A DNA stretch of 64,000 bases from positions 2,294,001 through 2,358,000 of the forward strand of contig CP065006.1 in assembly GCA_016699695.1 (NCBI GenBank), in the 5' to 3' direction. The stretch's first letter is position 1; the number at the start of each line of letters is the position of its first letter. Under the pieces are notes generated by a model. The model had not been told where the DNA came from. It searched no databases and worked only from the letters and a program-made list of their open reading frames with translations. A program made the translations under genes and the position numbers. This stretch comes from Bacteroidota bacterium (lineage in GTDB: Bacteria; Bacteroidota; Bacteroidia; Bacteroidales; UBA10428). Below, in pieces: positions 1 through 6,152 of this stretch.

Positions 1-1246
1 TGATGATCTCGAGAAATTTAACTCCATCGACAGCACGAATAATTTTTGCTTTGGTTTTTTTCAATACTGCCTCGAGAAAGTGAAAATTGGAGTCTTCGTC
101 TTCAGCAATCAGTATCTTTTTCGATTCCCAGTTATAATCTCTGCTTGCCTCAATGGGCTGGGCATTTGGATGGTCGATGCCTATAAATGGAATGGTAAAA
201 ATAAACACCGAGCCTTTCCCTGGTTCGGATTGAAGGTCGATTGTACCTCCTAACAATTCTATCAATTTTTTGGCAATTGTTAAGCCAAGTCCTGCTCCCC
301 GAAATACCTCCCTTGTTTCAGGTTCGATCTGATAAAAGCGTTCAAAAATTATTTCCTGGTATTTTTTGTCGATACCTATTCCAGTATCACTGACCTGGAA
401 AACATGACGGTCGTCTTTTACCTGATAGTATAATTCAATTTTACCTTCAGGTGTAAATTTAATGGCATTGCTAAGCAATTGATCGACAATGTGTATAACT
501 CGTTTACAATCTACCAGCGATTCGTGGTCGGATTCCGGTTTGTTAAATATCAGATTCACAGACTGATTTTGCCTCACCATACGATTTCTGTATTTATCAA
601 CCAGGTCGGTGAGCATGATTGTAAGATTACATCTTCTGGGTTCTATTATTAACTCGTTGGTCTCGAGCTTGGAAAAATCGATGATATTGTCAATCAGGCT
701 AAGTAAGTTATTTCCACTATCCTGGATGTATTTGTAATAATATGCCCGGTCACGGTCGGGTAAATCGGGATTGTTCAGCAGGTTTATAAATCCTAGTATG
801 GCATTTAGAGGAGTGCGAAGTTCGCGACTGATCTTCTCTAAAAATGCGGTTTTCAGTTTATTACTTTCTTCAGCTATTTCAAGCATGGTGTGTAATTCAC
901 TGGTGCGTTTCAGTACCTCGTTGTACACCAGTCCTTCGTTTTCTGCGATTTTAGTGCTACGTTGAGATAACTCTTCTTTCTGAAACTTAATTATTTCTTT
1001 TAATTGCTCAGATTCACGGGCAAGGGTTGAAAAGTTTGTTTTTAAATCGGCTAGTTCATTGGTTAACCCCTCAACCTGAGTATTCACTGTGTGTTTGCTT
1101 GCCAAGAGCCTTTTGTTTGTAAAAAAAAGTCCTATAATTACTGCCAGAAATAGGGCCGAAATGATACTTGATTGAACTGTAAACCATCCGGAATCGTTCA
1201 AAATTAAAAACAAGCTGTATGGTAAAACTGCAAATAATTCACTCAT
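1..1246 (-). CDS. Hybrid sensor histidine kinase, partial (C-terminus outside window), degenerate H-box
   Basis: A membrane-anchored sensor kinase with a C-terminal receiver domain that runs off the left edge. Translation from the ATG at 1246 gives a hydrophobic N-terminus (about residues 5-43), a coiled-coil-like linker, a HisKA region, then an ATPase domain with an N-box (LLSNAIKF), G1 (DTGIGI), F-box (ERFYQ) and G2 (GAGLGL), and the start of a receiver domain (ILIAEDEDSNF). The H-box reads SRELRTPLNAI: the phospho-accepting His of the usual SHELRTP is Arg141 (codon CGC, plus-strand 824-826). All other ATPase motifs are intact. It is divergent from the STAS gene. The family assignment is secure; whether it autophosphorylates is doubtful unless Arg141 is a sequencing error. 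Confidence 0.9.
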   Translation of the reverse strand, partial: MSELFAVLPYSLFLILNDSGWFTVQSSIISALFLAVIIGLFFTNKRLLASKHTVNTQVEGLTNELADLKTNFSTLARESEQLKEIIKFQKEELSQRSTKIAENEGLVYNEVLKRTSELHTMLEIAEESNKLKTAFLEKISRELRTPLNAILGFINLLNNPDLPDRDRAYYYKYIQDSGNNLLSLIDNIIDFSKLETNELIIEPRRCNLTIMLTDLVDKYRNRMVRQNQSVNLIFNKPESDHESLVDCKRVIHIVDQLLSNAIKFTPEGKIELYYQVKDDRHVFQVSDTGIGIDKKYQEIIFERFYQIEPETREVFRGAGLGLTIAKKLIELLGGTIDLQSEPGKGSVFIFTIPFIGIDHPNAQPIEASRDYNWESKKILIAEDEDSNFHFLEAVLKKTKAKIIRAVDGVKFLEII

Positions 1247-1450
1247 TATTTAAATCATTTTTCAGAAAATGCCACCCGGCAAAATGTTTCTACAGTACTC
1301 TAAGATAACCAAAATATGTGAATAGCTTCTAAAGCTCAATCGATATTTGTTTAATGTTTAGGCGAATTGGTTATCACTCTGGCATTGTTCTTGTTTTTCA
1401 TTTTCTAACGAATTGATTGAATTCGTTCTTTGAAACGAACACTTAAAAAA

Positions 1451-1813
1451 ATGGAAACAATATTTGCAAAATTCCTTGTTATCAGGAATACGATGAATGG
1501 AAAATTGGTTTCTTTCACTGGTGTCGACCGCTTAACAGTTCAAAATACAATAGGCATTCGAGAGATATTGATGGATATGGTAACCAAACGTGGTAGCGAA
1601 CTGGAGATTGATCTTTCAGCCATACGGTTTATCGACAGCCATATGATGGATACCCTTAATTTATTATCGCGAATGTCGCGTCGATATGGCTCTCGTGTAG
1701 TTCTAACGCATGTTACACCCGAAGTATGGGAGTTTATTCAGCTTGTAAAACTTCATTCCGTTTTCGATATCAACAAGGTTTACAAAGAGGAAAGAATTGA
1801 CCCCGCCGCCTGA
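1451..1813 (+). CDS. STAS-domain protein (anti-sigma factor antagonist-like)
   Basis: A 120-residue stand-alone STAS protein. In the SpoIIAA/RsbV family such proteins bind and release switch kinases or other partners. The segment DLSAIRFIDSHMMDTL (about residues 54-69) matches the conserved strand and helix around the SpoIIAA phosphoserine. Aligned with SpoIIAA FMDSSGLG, the phosphorylated second Ser is His64 here, while the preceding Asp-Ser is kept, so control by Ser phosphorylation is uncertain. I chose the ATG at 1451 over an in-frame TTG at 1430, since the fold starts right after it. It is divergent from the hybrid kinase and followed by a strong terminator, so it is probably monocistronic. 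The partner is unknown; the SiaB/SiaC genes at 25.2-26.2 kb are the only other partner-switch genes seen. Confidence 0.8.
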   Translation: METIFAKFLVIRNTMNGKLVSFTGVDRLTVQNTIGIREILMDMVTKRGSELEIDLSAIRFIDSHMMDTLNLLSRMSRRYGSRVVLTHVTPEVWEFIQLVKLHSVFDINKVYKEERIDPAA

Positions 1814-1843
1814 ATGGCTTCTTGATCTCAGGTTGGTAGAAAT

Positions 1844-1875
1844 AAAAAACCGCCCTTTATGGGGGCGGTTTTTTT
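1844..1875. terminator. Bidirectional intrinsic terminator
   Basis: AAAAAACCGCCC, a short loop, then GGGCGGTTTTTTT form a GC-rich hairpin with T-runs on both strands. It lies between the convergent STAS (+) and YfiR-like (-) genes and can serve both. Confidence 0.9.
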
Positions 1876-1891
1876 ATATGTTGTATTTTTT

Positions 1892-2407
1892 TTAGAGCGA
1901 CATGGTGGTCAAAGCACGGCTCACATACAAATTGTGCTCTGAGGCATTTTTCTCGCTGAGTTTGTACCTTAATTTTCCTTCACTAACCTGAAATGCAATG
2001 GCTGCACCTTGGGCTGTTGCACCCTCTTTTTCACTGATAATCAAACAGCTTTTTCCTTTTAATTGGGAAGTGGCCGTAGCTAACTGACTGCTTTTGCTTT
2101 CGGCAATAAGTAAAACATTGCAACCTTTCACCTGTGCCAGGTCTGTGTATTCTACTACCTCTATTGGCCTGTTGCCAACCATCCGGTTACTGGTATATTT
2201 TTTAAGATGTAAAGTGGTAGTGGTCTTTCCATAAACACCAATCACATATTTATTACTGAGGTCAGCATCTGGCCATTTAATGTGTGCCAGGAAATTGTAT
2301 ATAAACATGGCTTGAGCTTCACCCAAATCAGATTGAGCATTAAGTTTTCCACCGCTTAAAAGGGCAATAAAAAGTACTAGGGGAATGAATAATTTTTTGA
2401 GGTTCAT
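1892..2407 (-). CDS. YfiR-like protein (DUF4154)
   Basis: A 171-residue exported protein. The N-terminus is a clear signal peptide (MNLKKLFIPLVLFIALLSGG, cleavage near LNAQS). The mature part begins with AMFIYNFLAHIKWP, the hallmark of the DUF4154/YfiR family, followed by an alpha/beta fold (KYVIGVYG, CNVLLIAES, KSCLIISEKEG, AIAFQVSEGKLRYKLS). In Pseudomonas, YfiR is a periplasmic repressor of a diguanylate cyclase. Bacteroidota homologues are often found near sensor kinases, and a hybrid kinase lies 0.6 kb away, though in a separate transcription unit. No GGDEF protein is in the window, so a c-di-GMP role is not supported here. It ends at the shared terminator and is divergent from glycerate kinase. 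Confidence 0.75.
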   Translation of the reverse strand: MNLKKLFIPLVLFIALLSGGKLNAQSDLGEAQAMFIYNFLAHIKWPDADLSNKYVIGVYGKTTTTLHLKKYTSNRMVGNRPIEVVEYTDLAQVKGCNVLLIAESKSSQLATATSQLKGKSCLIISEKEGATAQGAAIAFQVSEGKLRYKLSEKNASEHNLYVSRALTTMSL

Positions 2408-2615
2408 AATTGCTTTATTAAGTTTGTTTGAGCGTTGTTACGGAAGCGTTGCATAGATGTTTCCTTTAATCTTAAAAATGGGTATAAACCGATGGTTGTG
2501 TGCATAAATACACTTAGGCGCCTGTTCCAGATAACCGTCAAAGATGAACGGATTGGTTTATAATAGTGAAATAACAGGAAAATAAACAAAAGCCTTAAAT
2601 GCGAAATACTTTTGA

Positions 2616-3743
2616 ATGAAAATTTTAATTGCTTTTGATTCGCTGAAAGATTGCATGAATGCCGAAGTGGCAGGTCAATATTTGTCTGAGGGATTATGGC
2701 GCGCTTCACCATCATTCGATATTCGCAATATACCTATGGCTGATGGAGGCGAAGGAACTGCTGTTAATATTGTAAAGGCCACAAATGGGGGAATGAGAAT
2801 ATGTAAAGTCAGAGATGCTCTTCTGCGCTTGCGGGAAGCTAAATATGGTTTTTTGGGTGATGGCATTACTGCAGTGATTGAGATGGCAGCGGCGTCGGGC
2901 ATTGAACATCTTACTCAGGAAGAAAGAAATCCCTGGGTTACCAGCACTTTTGGTACAGGTGAGTTGATCATTCATGCCTTGGATTTGGGTTGTAGACGAA
3001 TAATCCTGGGAATTGGCGGAAGTGCCACTAACGATGGTGGTTCGGGCATGGCTGCAGCACTTGGAGCAAAGCTTCTCGATGTAGAAGGCAAATCAATTTC
3101 ACCAGGCGGAGGCTCGCTTTCGAAACTGAGCCACATCGACTTAAGTGGTTTAGATGCCAGAATAGCTCAGACAGAGTTTTTGGTGGCATGCGATGTGTCG
3201 AATCCACTCACGGGCGAAAATGGAGCCAGTCGAAGTTTTGCTGCACAGAAAGGAGCAGAGGCATGGATGATTGAGGCACTTGAAAACAACCTGGTGCATT
3301 ATGCACAAACAATTCACAAAGAGTTGGGTTTAGATATTGAAAAAGTGTCCGGGGCAGGAGCAGCTGGTGGCCTCGGTGCTGGCTTACTTGCTTTTTGTAA
3401 GGCAAGGCTCGAAAACGGATTTTCACTAATTGCTGATTTAATCGGTTTTGAGGCGCACTGCAAATGGGCAGACCTTGTAATTACCGGCGAAGGAAAAATG
3501 GATGGACAGACCTTGTCGGGAAAAACACCAATTGGTGTGGCCCGGGCGGCAAGAAAATTTGGCAAACCGGTAATTGCCATAGCTGGTGCGCTTGGGAAAG
3601 ATTATGAGAAACTATTAGAAAACGACTTTGATGCAATTTTCTGCTTGTCCGACGGAGAATCTGATCTTCAAACAGCCTTAAGGAAGGCACCTGTCATGCT
3701 GCGTTATACAGGTTATTCGGTAGGGCGTTTATTGAATTTATAA
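2616..3743 (+). CDS. glxK: Glycerate kinase (GlxK/GarK family)
   Basis: A 375-residue glycerate kinase that phosphorylates D-glycerate with ATP, feeding it into glycolysis or serine metabolism. The N-terminus MKILIAFDSLKDCMNA matches the family's MKIVIAPDSFKGSLSA, which fixes the start. MADGGEGT (residues 41-48) and GIGGSATNDGGSG (about 130-145) are the family signatures, and ITGEGKMDGQT near residue 290 is the conserved C-terminal motif. Length is normal. It is monocistronic: divergent from the YfiR-like gene and followed by a bidirectional terminator. I see no glyoxylate or tartronate pathway genes next to it, so 2-phospho- versus 3-phosphoglycerate as product cannot be decided. Confidence 0.93.
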   Translation: MKILIAFDSLKDCMNAEVAGQYLSEGLWRASPSFDIRNIPMADGGEGTAVNIVKATNGGMRICKVRDALLRLREAKYGFLGDGITAVIEMAAASGIEHLTQEERNPWVTSTFGTGELIIHALDLGCRRIILGIGGSATNDGGSGMAAALGAKLLDVEGKSISPGGGSLSKLSHIDLSGLDARIAQTEFLVACDVSNPLTGENGASRSFAAQKGAEAWMIEALENNLVHYAQTIHKELGLDIEKVSGAGAAGGLGAGLLAFCKARLENGFSLIADLIGFEAHCKWADLVITGEGKMDGQTLSGKTPIGVARAARKFGKPVIAIAGALGKDYEKLLENDFDAIFCLSDGESDLQTALRKAPVMLRYTGYSVGRLLNL

Positions 3744-3816
3744 TCAGCTATTGATTCCAGTTCTGAATTCAGTTTGTCGCTGATATTCATTTCAGCTAGA
3801 AATAGATTGCCCAAAA

Positions 3817-3863
3817 AACCTGTTTCCATTTAAGAGATAACTTTCTCTTTCAGGAAACAGGTT
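3817..3863. terminator. Bidirectional terminator between convergent genes
   Basis: AACCTGTTTCC and GGAAACAGGTT form an 11-bp perfect stem around a 25-nt loop that contains a smaller hairpin (AAGAGA/TCTCTT). On the minus strand the stem is followed by a T-run (the AAAAAA before the stem on plus), which suits the metallopeptidase gene; on plus it is followed by a weaker TTCTTG. Confidence 0.75.
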
Positions 3864-3924
3864 CTTGTATTTATTTTTGCAAGCTGCTCCGAGCTATACA
3901 AAACAATCATTTTAAAATTGATTG

Positions 3925-4617
3925 TTAGTCGCGATTGGCGAAGCGCAAAATGAAGTAAATAAGCATGGCCAGCGATGACAAAGCGGCAACAACATAGGTG
4001 TAGGCAGCCCATTTTAAGGCATCTTTGGCTTGCGGATAGTTGTTATAATTTGTTACTCCGCTGTTCGACAACCAGGCTAGTGCTCTTCGGCTGGCATCAA
4101 TCTCTACGGGTAGAGTAATAAAAGCAAATAGCGTGAATACACCATATGCAACAATTATAATAGGCAAAGCGATTGCCTCGAACCCTTGCATAATAAACAC
4201 ACCAAAAAACATCATGGTAAAAATGATATTTAAAATGGTGGAGCTGATATTCTGAATGGGCACCATTGCCGAACGCATTTTTAACGGGGCATAAGCCTGG
4301 GCATGCTGAATGGCATGACCACATTCATGCGCAGCGACAGCTGCGGCCGACACATGCTGACCATAATAGACATCGTGGCTCAAGGCAACCGTTTTTGTAG
4401 CCGGGTTGTAATGGTCGCTTAGCTGACCTTCGGTTGCAATAACCCGCACATCGTGAATGCCACTGTCATGTAACATTTTTTCAGCTACATCTTTACCAGT
4501 CATGCTTTTATTGATTGGTATTTTTGCATAGCGTTTGAAGCGCGATTTGAGTTGATGGCTGACAATTAAGCTGAATATAGCAAATGCAGCAAAAATTAAA
4601 ATGTATCCTATTCCCAT
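3925..4617 (-). CDS. Zinc-dependent membrane metallopeptidase, YugP family
   Basis: A 230-residue integral membrane protein of the YugP/Zn_peptidase_2 family. It has an N-terminal membrane helix (about residues 3-20), the zinc motif HECGH at residues 97-101 preceded by AAAVAA, and hydrophobic segments at about 122-180 and 205-225. The family is predicted to be a membrane-embedded zinc protease with no defined substrate. The ATG at 4617 gives MGIGYILIFAAFAIFSL, consistent with family starts. The gene is single, with its own terminator downstream and tRNA-fMet divergent upstream. Family membership is secure; the physiological role is not known. Confidence 0.9.
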   Translation of the reverse strand: MGIGYILIFAAFAIFSLIVSHQLKSRFKRYAKIPINKSMTGKDVAEKMLHDSGIHDVRVIATEGQLSDHYNPATKTVALSHDVYYGQHVSAAAVAAHECGHAIQHAQAYAPLKMRSAMVPIQNISSTILNIIFTMMFFGVFIMQGFEAIALPIIIVAYGVFTLFAFITLPVEIDASRRALAWLSNSGVTNYNNYPQAKDALKWAAYTYVVAALSSLAMLIYFILRFANRD

Positions 4618-4724
4618 TTTTTTAAGTTTTTTTCTTCTTTTACAAAAGTCTTACCAAACTAAAATAGTCATCTTCTTAGTGCCAGATTGACAGAAAAAGT
4701 TAAAAATATTTTAACGAAATAAAA

Positions 4725-4756
4725 TTTGTTGTTGTAAAAATTATGCACTACATTTG
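4725..4756 (+). promoter_or_regulatory. Promoter, Bacteroidota type, upstream of tRNA-fMet
   Basis: TTTG (4725-4728), a 20-bp spacer and TACATTTG (4749-4756) match the Bacteroidota sigma-ABfr consensus TTTG-N19-21-TAnnTTTG exactly. The tRNA begins about 85 nt after the predicted start, so a leader of that length would be processed by RNase P. Confidence 0.6.
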
Positions 4757-4845
4757 CCCCCCTGTAATCGTAGGCCCTCTTTAAATCGATTATGGCTGAA
4801 GCAGGGAAATCCTGATATTGATAAGATTTTAATTATAAAATATAT

Positions 4846-4918
<73 letters not shown>

Positions 4919-4924
4919 CACAGG

Positions 4925-4957
4925 AAACCGTTTCAAGCAATTGAGGCGGTTTTTTTG
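4925..4957 (+). terminator. Terminator of tRNA-fMet
   Basis: AAACCG and CGGTTTTTTT bracket TTTCAAGCAATTGAGG. This hairpin plus T-run is repeated almost unchanged after each tRNA 3' copy downstream. Confidence 0.8.
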
Positions 4958-5040
4958 ATCTATTGAAATGGTAAACAGTGAGGGCTCATATCCGCCCGAG
5001 GCGGACGCACGTTCGAGTCGTGTCCCCGCTACACAGAAGA

Positions 5041-5071
5041 AGCCGTTTCAAGCAATTGAGGCGGTTTTTTT
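5041..5071 (+). terminator. Copy of tRNA-fMet terminator in repeat unit 1
   Basis: GCCG and CGGTTTTTTT bracket the same TTTCAAGCAATTGAGG core as the native terminator. It lies directly before the GIY-YIG start codon, so that gene is transcribed only by read-through or from an unseen promoter. Confidence 0.7.
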
Positions 5072-5081
5072 ATCTAATGAA

Positions 5082-5345
5082 ATGGCATACAAAGTTTACA
5101 TATTGTTTTCACCCACTCATAATAAGCTTTATGTAGGTTATACAAGTTCTCTTTCACAGAGGCTGGAATCGCACAATATAAAGGGGACAAAAGATTGGAC
5201 AAGAAGCTATCGTCCGTGGATTTTGATTCATATCGAATTCTTTGACACAAAAACTGAGGCATTACAACGGGAGAAATTTTATAAAAGCGGCAAAGGACGT
5301 GAAATGATCAGGGGAAAAATACTACCAACTATTCAAACGCTATAA
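5082..5345 (+). CDS. GIY-YIG nuclease domain protein (UPF0213/URI type)
   Basis: An 87-residue single-domain GIY-YIG endonuclease. Visible catalytic-core elements are VYIL (residues 5-8, the GIY strand), YVGYTSSLSQRLESHN (17-32, the YIG strand with Arg27 and His31), Glu59 in KTEALQREKFYKSGKGRE, and the C-terminal basic helix. This is the usual length for stand-alone Bacteroidota members. I chose the ATG at 5082 because the domain begins there. An open frame continues upstream in phase to 4968 through the terminator and tRNA stub, but that part encodes no domain. The gene sits within a duplicated tRNA-3' unit, 10 nt after a terminator, and a truncated sister copy follows. Whether the protein is a homing or mobility enzyme or a repair nuclease is not known. 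Confidence 0.88.
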   Translation: MAYKVYILFSPTHNKLYVGYTSSLSQRLESHNIKGTKDWTRSYRPWILIHIEFFDTKTEALQREKFYKSGKGREMIRGKILPTIQTL

Positions 5346-5409
5346 GGGAGGGCTCATATCCGCCTGGGGCGGACGCACGTTCGAGTCGTGTCCCCGCTAC
5401 ACAGAAGAA

Positions 5410-5439
5410 GCCGTTTCAAGCAATTGAAGCGGTTTTTTT
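5410..5439 (+). terminator. Copy of tRNA-fMet terminator in repeat unit 2
   Basis: GCCG/CGGTTTTTTT around TTTCAAGCAATTGAAG, with one base difference from the unit 1 terminator. Confidence 0.65.
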
Positions 5440-5449
5440 ATCTAATGAA

Positions 5450-5548
5450 ATGGCATACAAAGTTTACATATTGTTTTCGCCCACACAAAATAAGCTTTAT
5501 GTAGGTTATACAAGTTCCCTATCACAGAGGTTGGAATCGCACAACTAA
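5450..5548 (+). pseudogene. Truncated GIY-YIG gene (32 codons)
   Basis: The first 32 codons match the intact gene with a single amino-acid difference in the encoded peptide (TQN for THN), then CAC AAC TAA ends the frame where the intact copy reads CACAATATAAAG. The GIY and YIG strands and Arg27 are kept, but the catalytic Glu and the rest of the domain are missing. The sequence after the stop is unrelated to unit 1. It is best read as a decaying duplicate. Confidence 0.85.
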
Positions 5549-5590
5549 AGCTATTTTCAAAGCTGCAAAATGAATCCTCTTAAACGAAAT

Positions 5591-5622
5591 AGGCCGTTTC
5601 AACATAAAAATTGAAACGGCCT
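5591..5622. terminator. Terminator downstream of gcvH
   Basis: AGGCCGTTTCAA and TTGAAACGGCCT form a perfect 12-bp stem with an 8-nt loop, 35 bp beyond the gcvH stop codon. Confidence 0.75.
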
Positions 5623-5657
5623 TTGCTTTGCTGAATAGGTATTAATTATTTCGATAC

Positions 5658-6038
5658 TCAGGCGTTAATAAGTTCCTGATAGGCTTTTGCGTCGAGCAGA
5701 TCAGTTAGCTGTGCAACATCTGACACTTTTATTTTAATGAGCCATCCCTCTCCATATGGGTCTTTGTTAACAAGTTCAGGATTGTCTTCAAGTTGAGGGT
5801 TTATTTCAATTACCTCTCCGGCTACCGGCATAAAAAGGTCAGATACTGTTTTTACAGCTTCGATGGTTCCGAATACTTCTTCTTTGTCAAGTGATTCGCC
5901 CATAGTTTCGATTTCGATAAAAACCACATCACCTAGTTCGCCCTGGGCATAATCGGTTACACCAATCACTGCTGTATTTCCTTCAAGGCGTATCCATTCG
6001 TGGTCTTTAGTATACTTAAGATTTGCAGGAATATTCAT
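5658..6038 (-). CDS. gcvH: Glycine cleavage system H protein
   Basis: The 126-residue lipoyl carrier of the glycine cleavage complex, shuttling the aminomethyl group between P, T and L proteins. The lipoylation site is Lys63 within GTIEAVKTVSDLFMP. The N-terminus MNIPANLKYTKDHEWI and the hybrid-motif strands (GVTDYAQGELGDVVFIE) are typical. Length matches the family. It lies 114 bp downstream of sprA on the same strand, an order (ruvA, sprA, gcvH) that is common in Bacteroidota and probably reflects conserved chromosomal order rather than joint function. No gcvP or gcvT is in the window. Confidence 0.97.
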   Translation of the reverse strand: MNIPANLKYTKDHEWIRLEGNTAVIGVTDYAQGELGDVVFIEIETMGESLDKEEVFGTIEAVKTVSDLFMPVAGEVIEINPQLEDNPELVNKDPYGEGWLIKIKVSDVAQLTDLLDAKAYQELINA

Positions 6039-6152
6039 AATGTTAAAGTTATAATTCTACAACGCGAATATACTAATACTATTTAAAATAACACTTCTTT
6101 CAAGACAGGTCTCTAATTGTTGAGAACGTGATTTTTATCAGAATACCTATCC

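Larger units (their letters stand above)
4982..5349 (+). repeat. Repeat unit 1: tRNA-fMet 3' stub + terminator + GIY-YIG gene
   Basis: The unit opens with GGGCTCATA, identical to the anticodon region of the true tRNA (4874-4882). The next 15 nt are replaced by a perfect 6-bp hairpin, TCCGCC-CGA-GGCGGA. It then resumes with 31 nt (5006-5036) identical to tRNA 4893-4923, covering T-arm, acceptor 3' strand and flank. A copy of the tRNA terminator follows (5041-5071), then a GIY-YIG gene starting 10 nt after the T-run. There is no D-arm or 5' acceptor strand, so it cannot make a tRNA. Confidence 0.9.
5350..5548 (+). repeat. Repeat unit 2: tRNA-fMet 3' stub + terminator + truncated GIY-YIG gene
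   Basis: A second copy of the unit, nearly identical to unit 1 for about 200 nt: GGGCTCATA (5350-5358), hairpin TCCGCC-TGG-GGCGGA (5359-5373; only the loop differs), the 31-nt tRNA 3' block (5374-5404), terminator (5410-5439) and the first 32 codons of the nuclease. Similarity stops at about 5547. Confidence 0.9.

Noticed and set aside
2607..2614. TACTTTTG, an exact -7 consensus directly before the glycerate kinase ATG
   Set aside because: It would put the transcription start inside the coding region; the conserved N-terminus fixes the ATG at 2616 and there is no -33 box. Likely chance in AT-rich DNA.
4968..5345. 125-codon frame reading through terminator and tRNA stub into the GIY-YIG domain
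   Set aside because: The first 38 residues are translated non-coding sequence; the domain starts at the ATG at 5082. The open frame is reported as a finding but not as the gene start.
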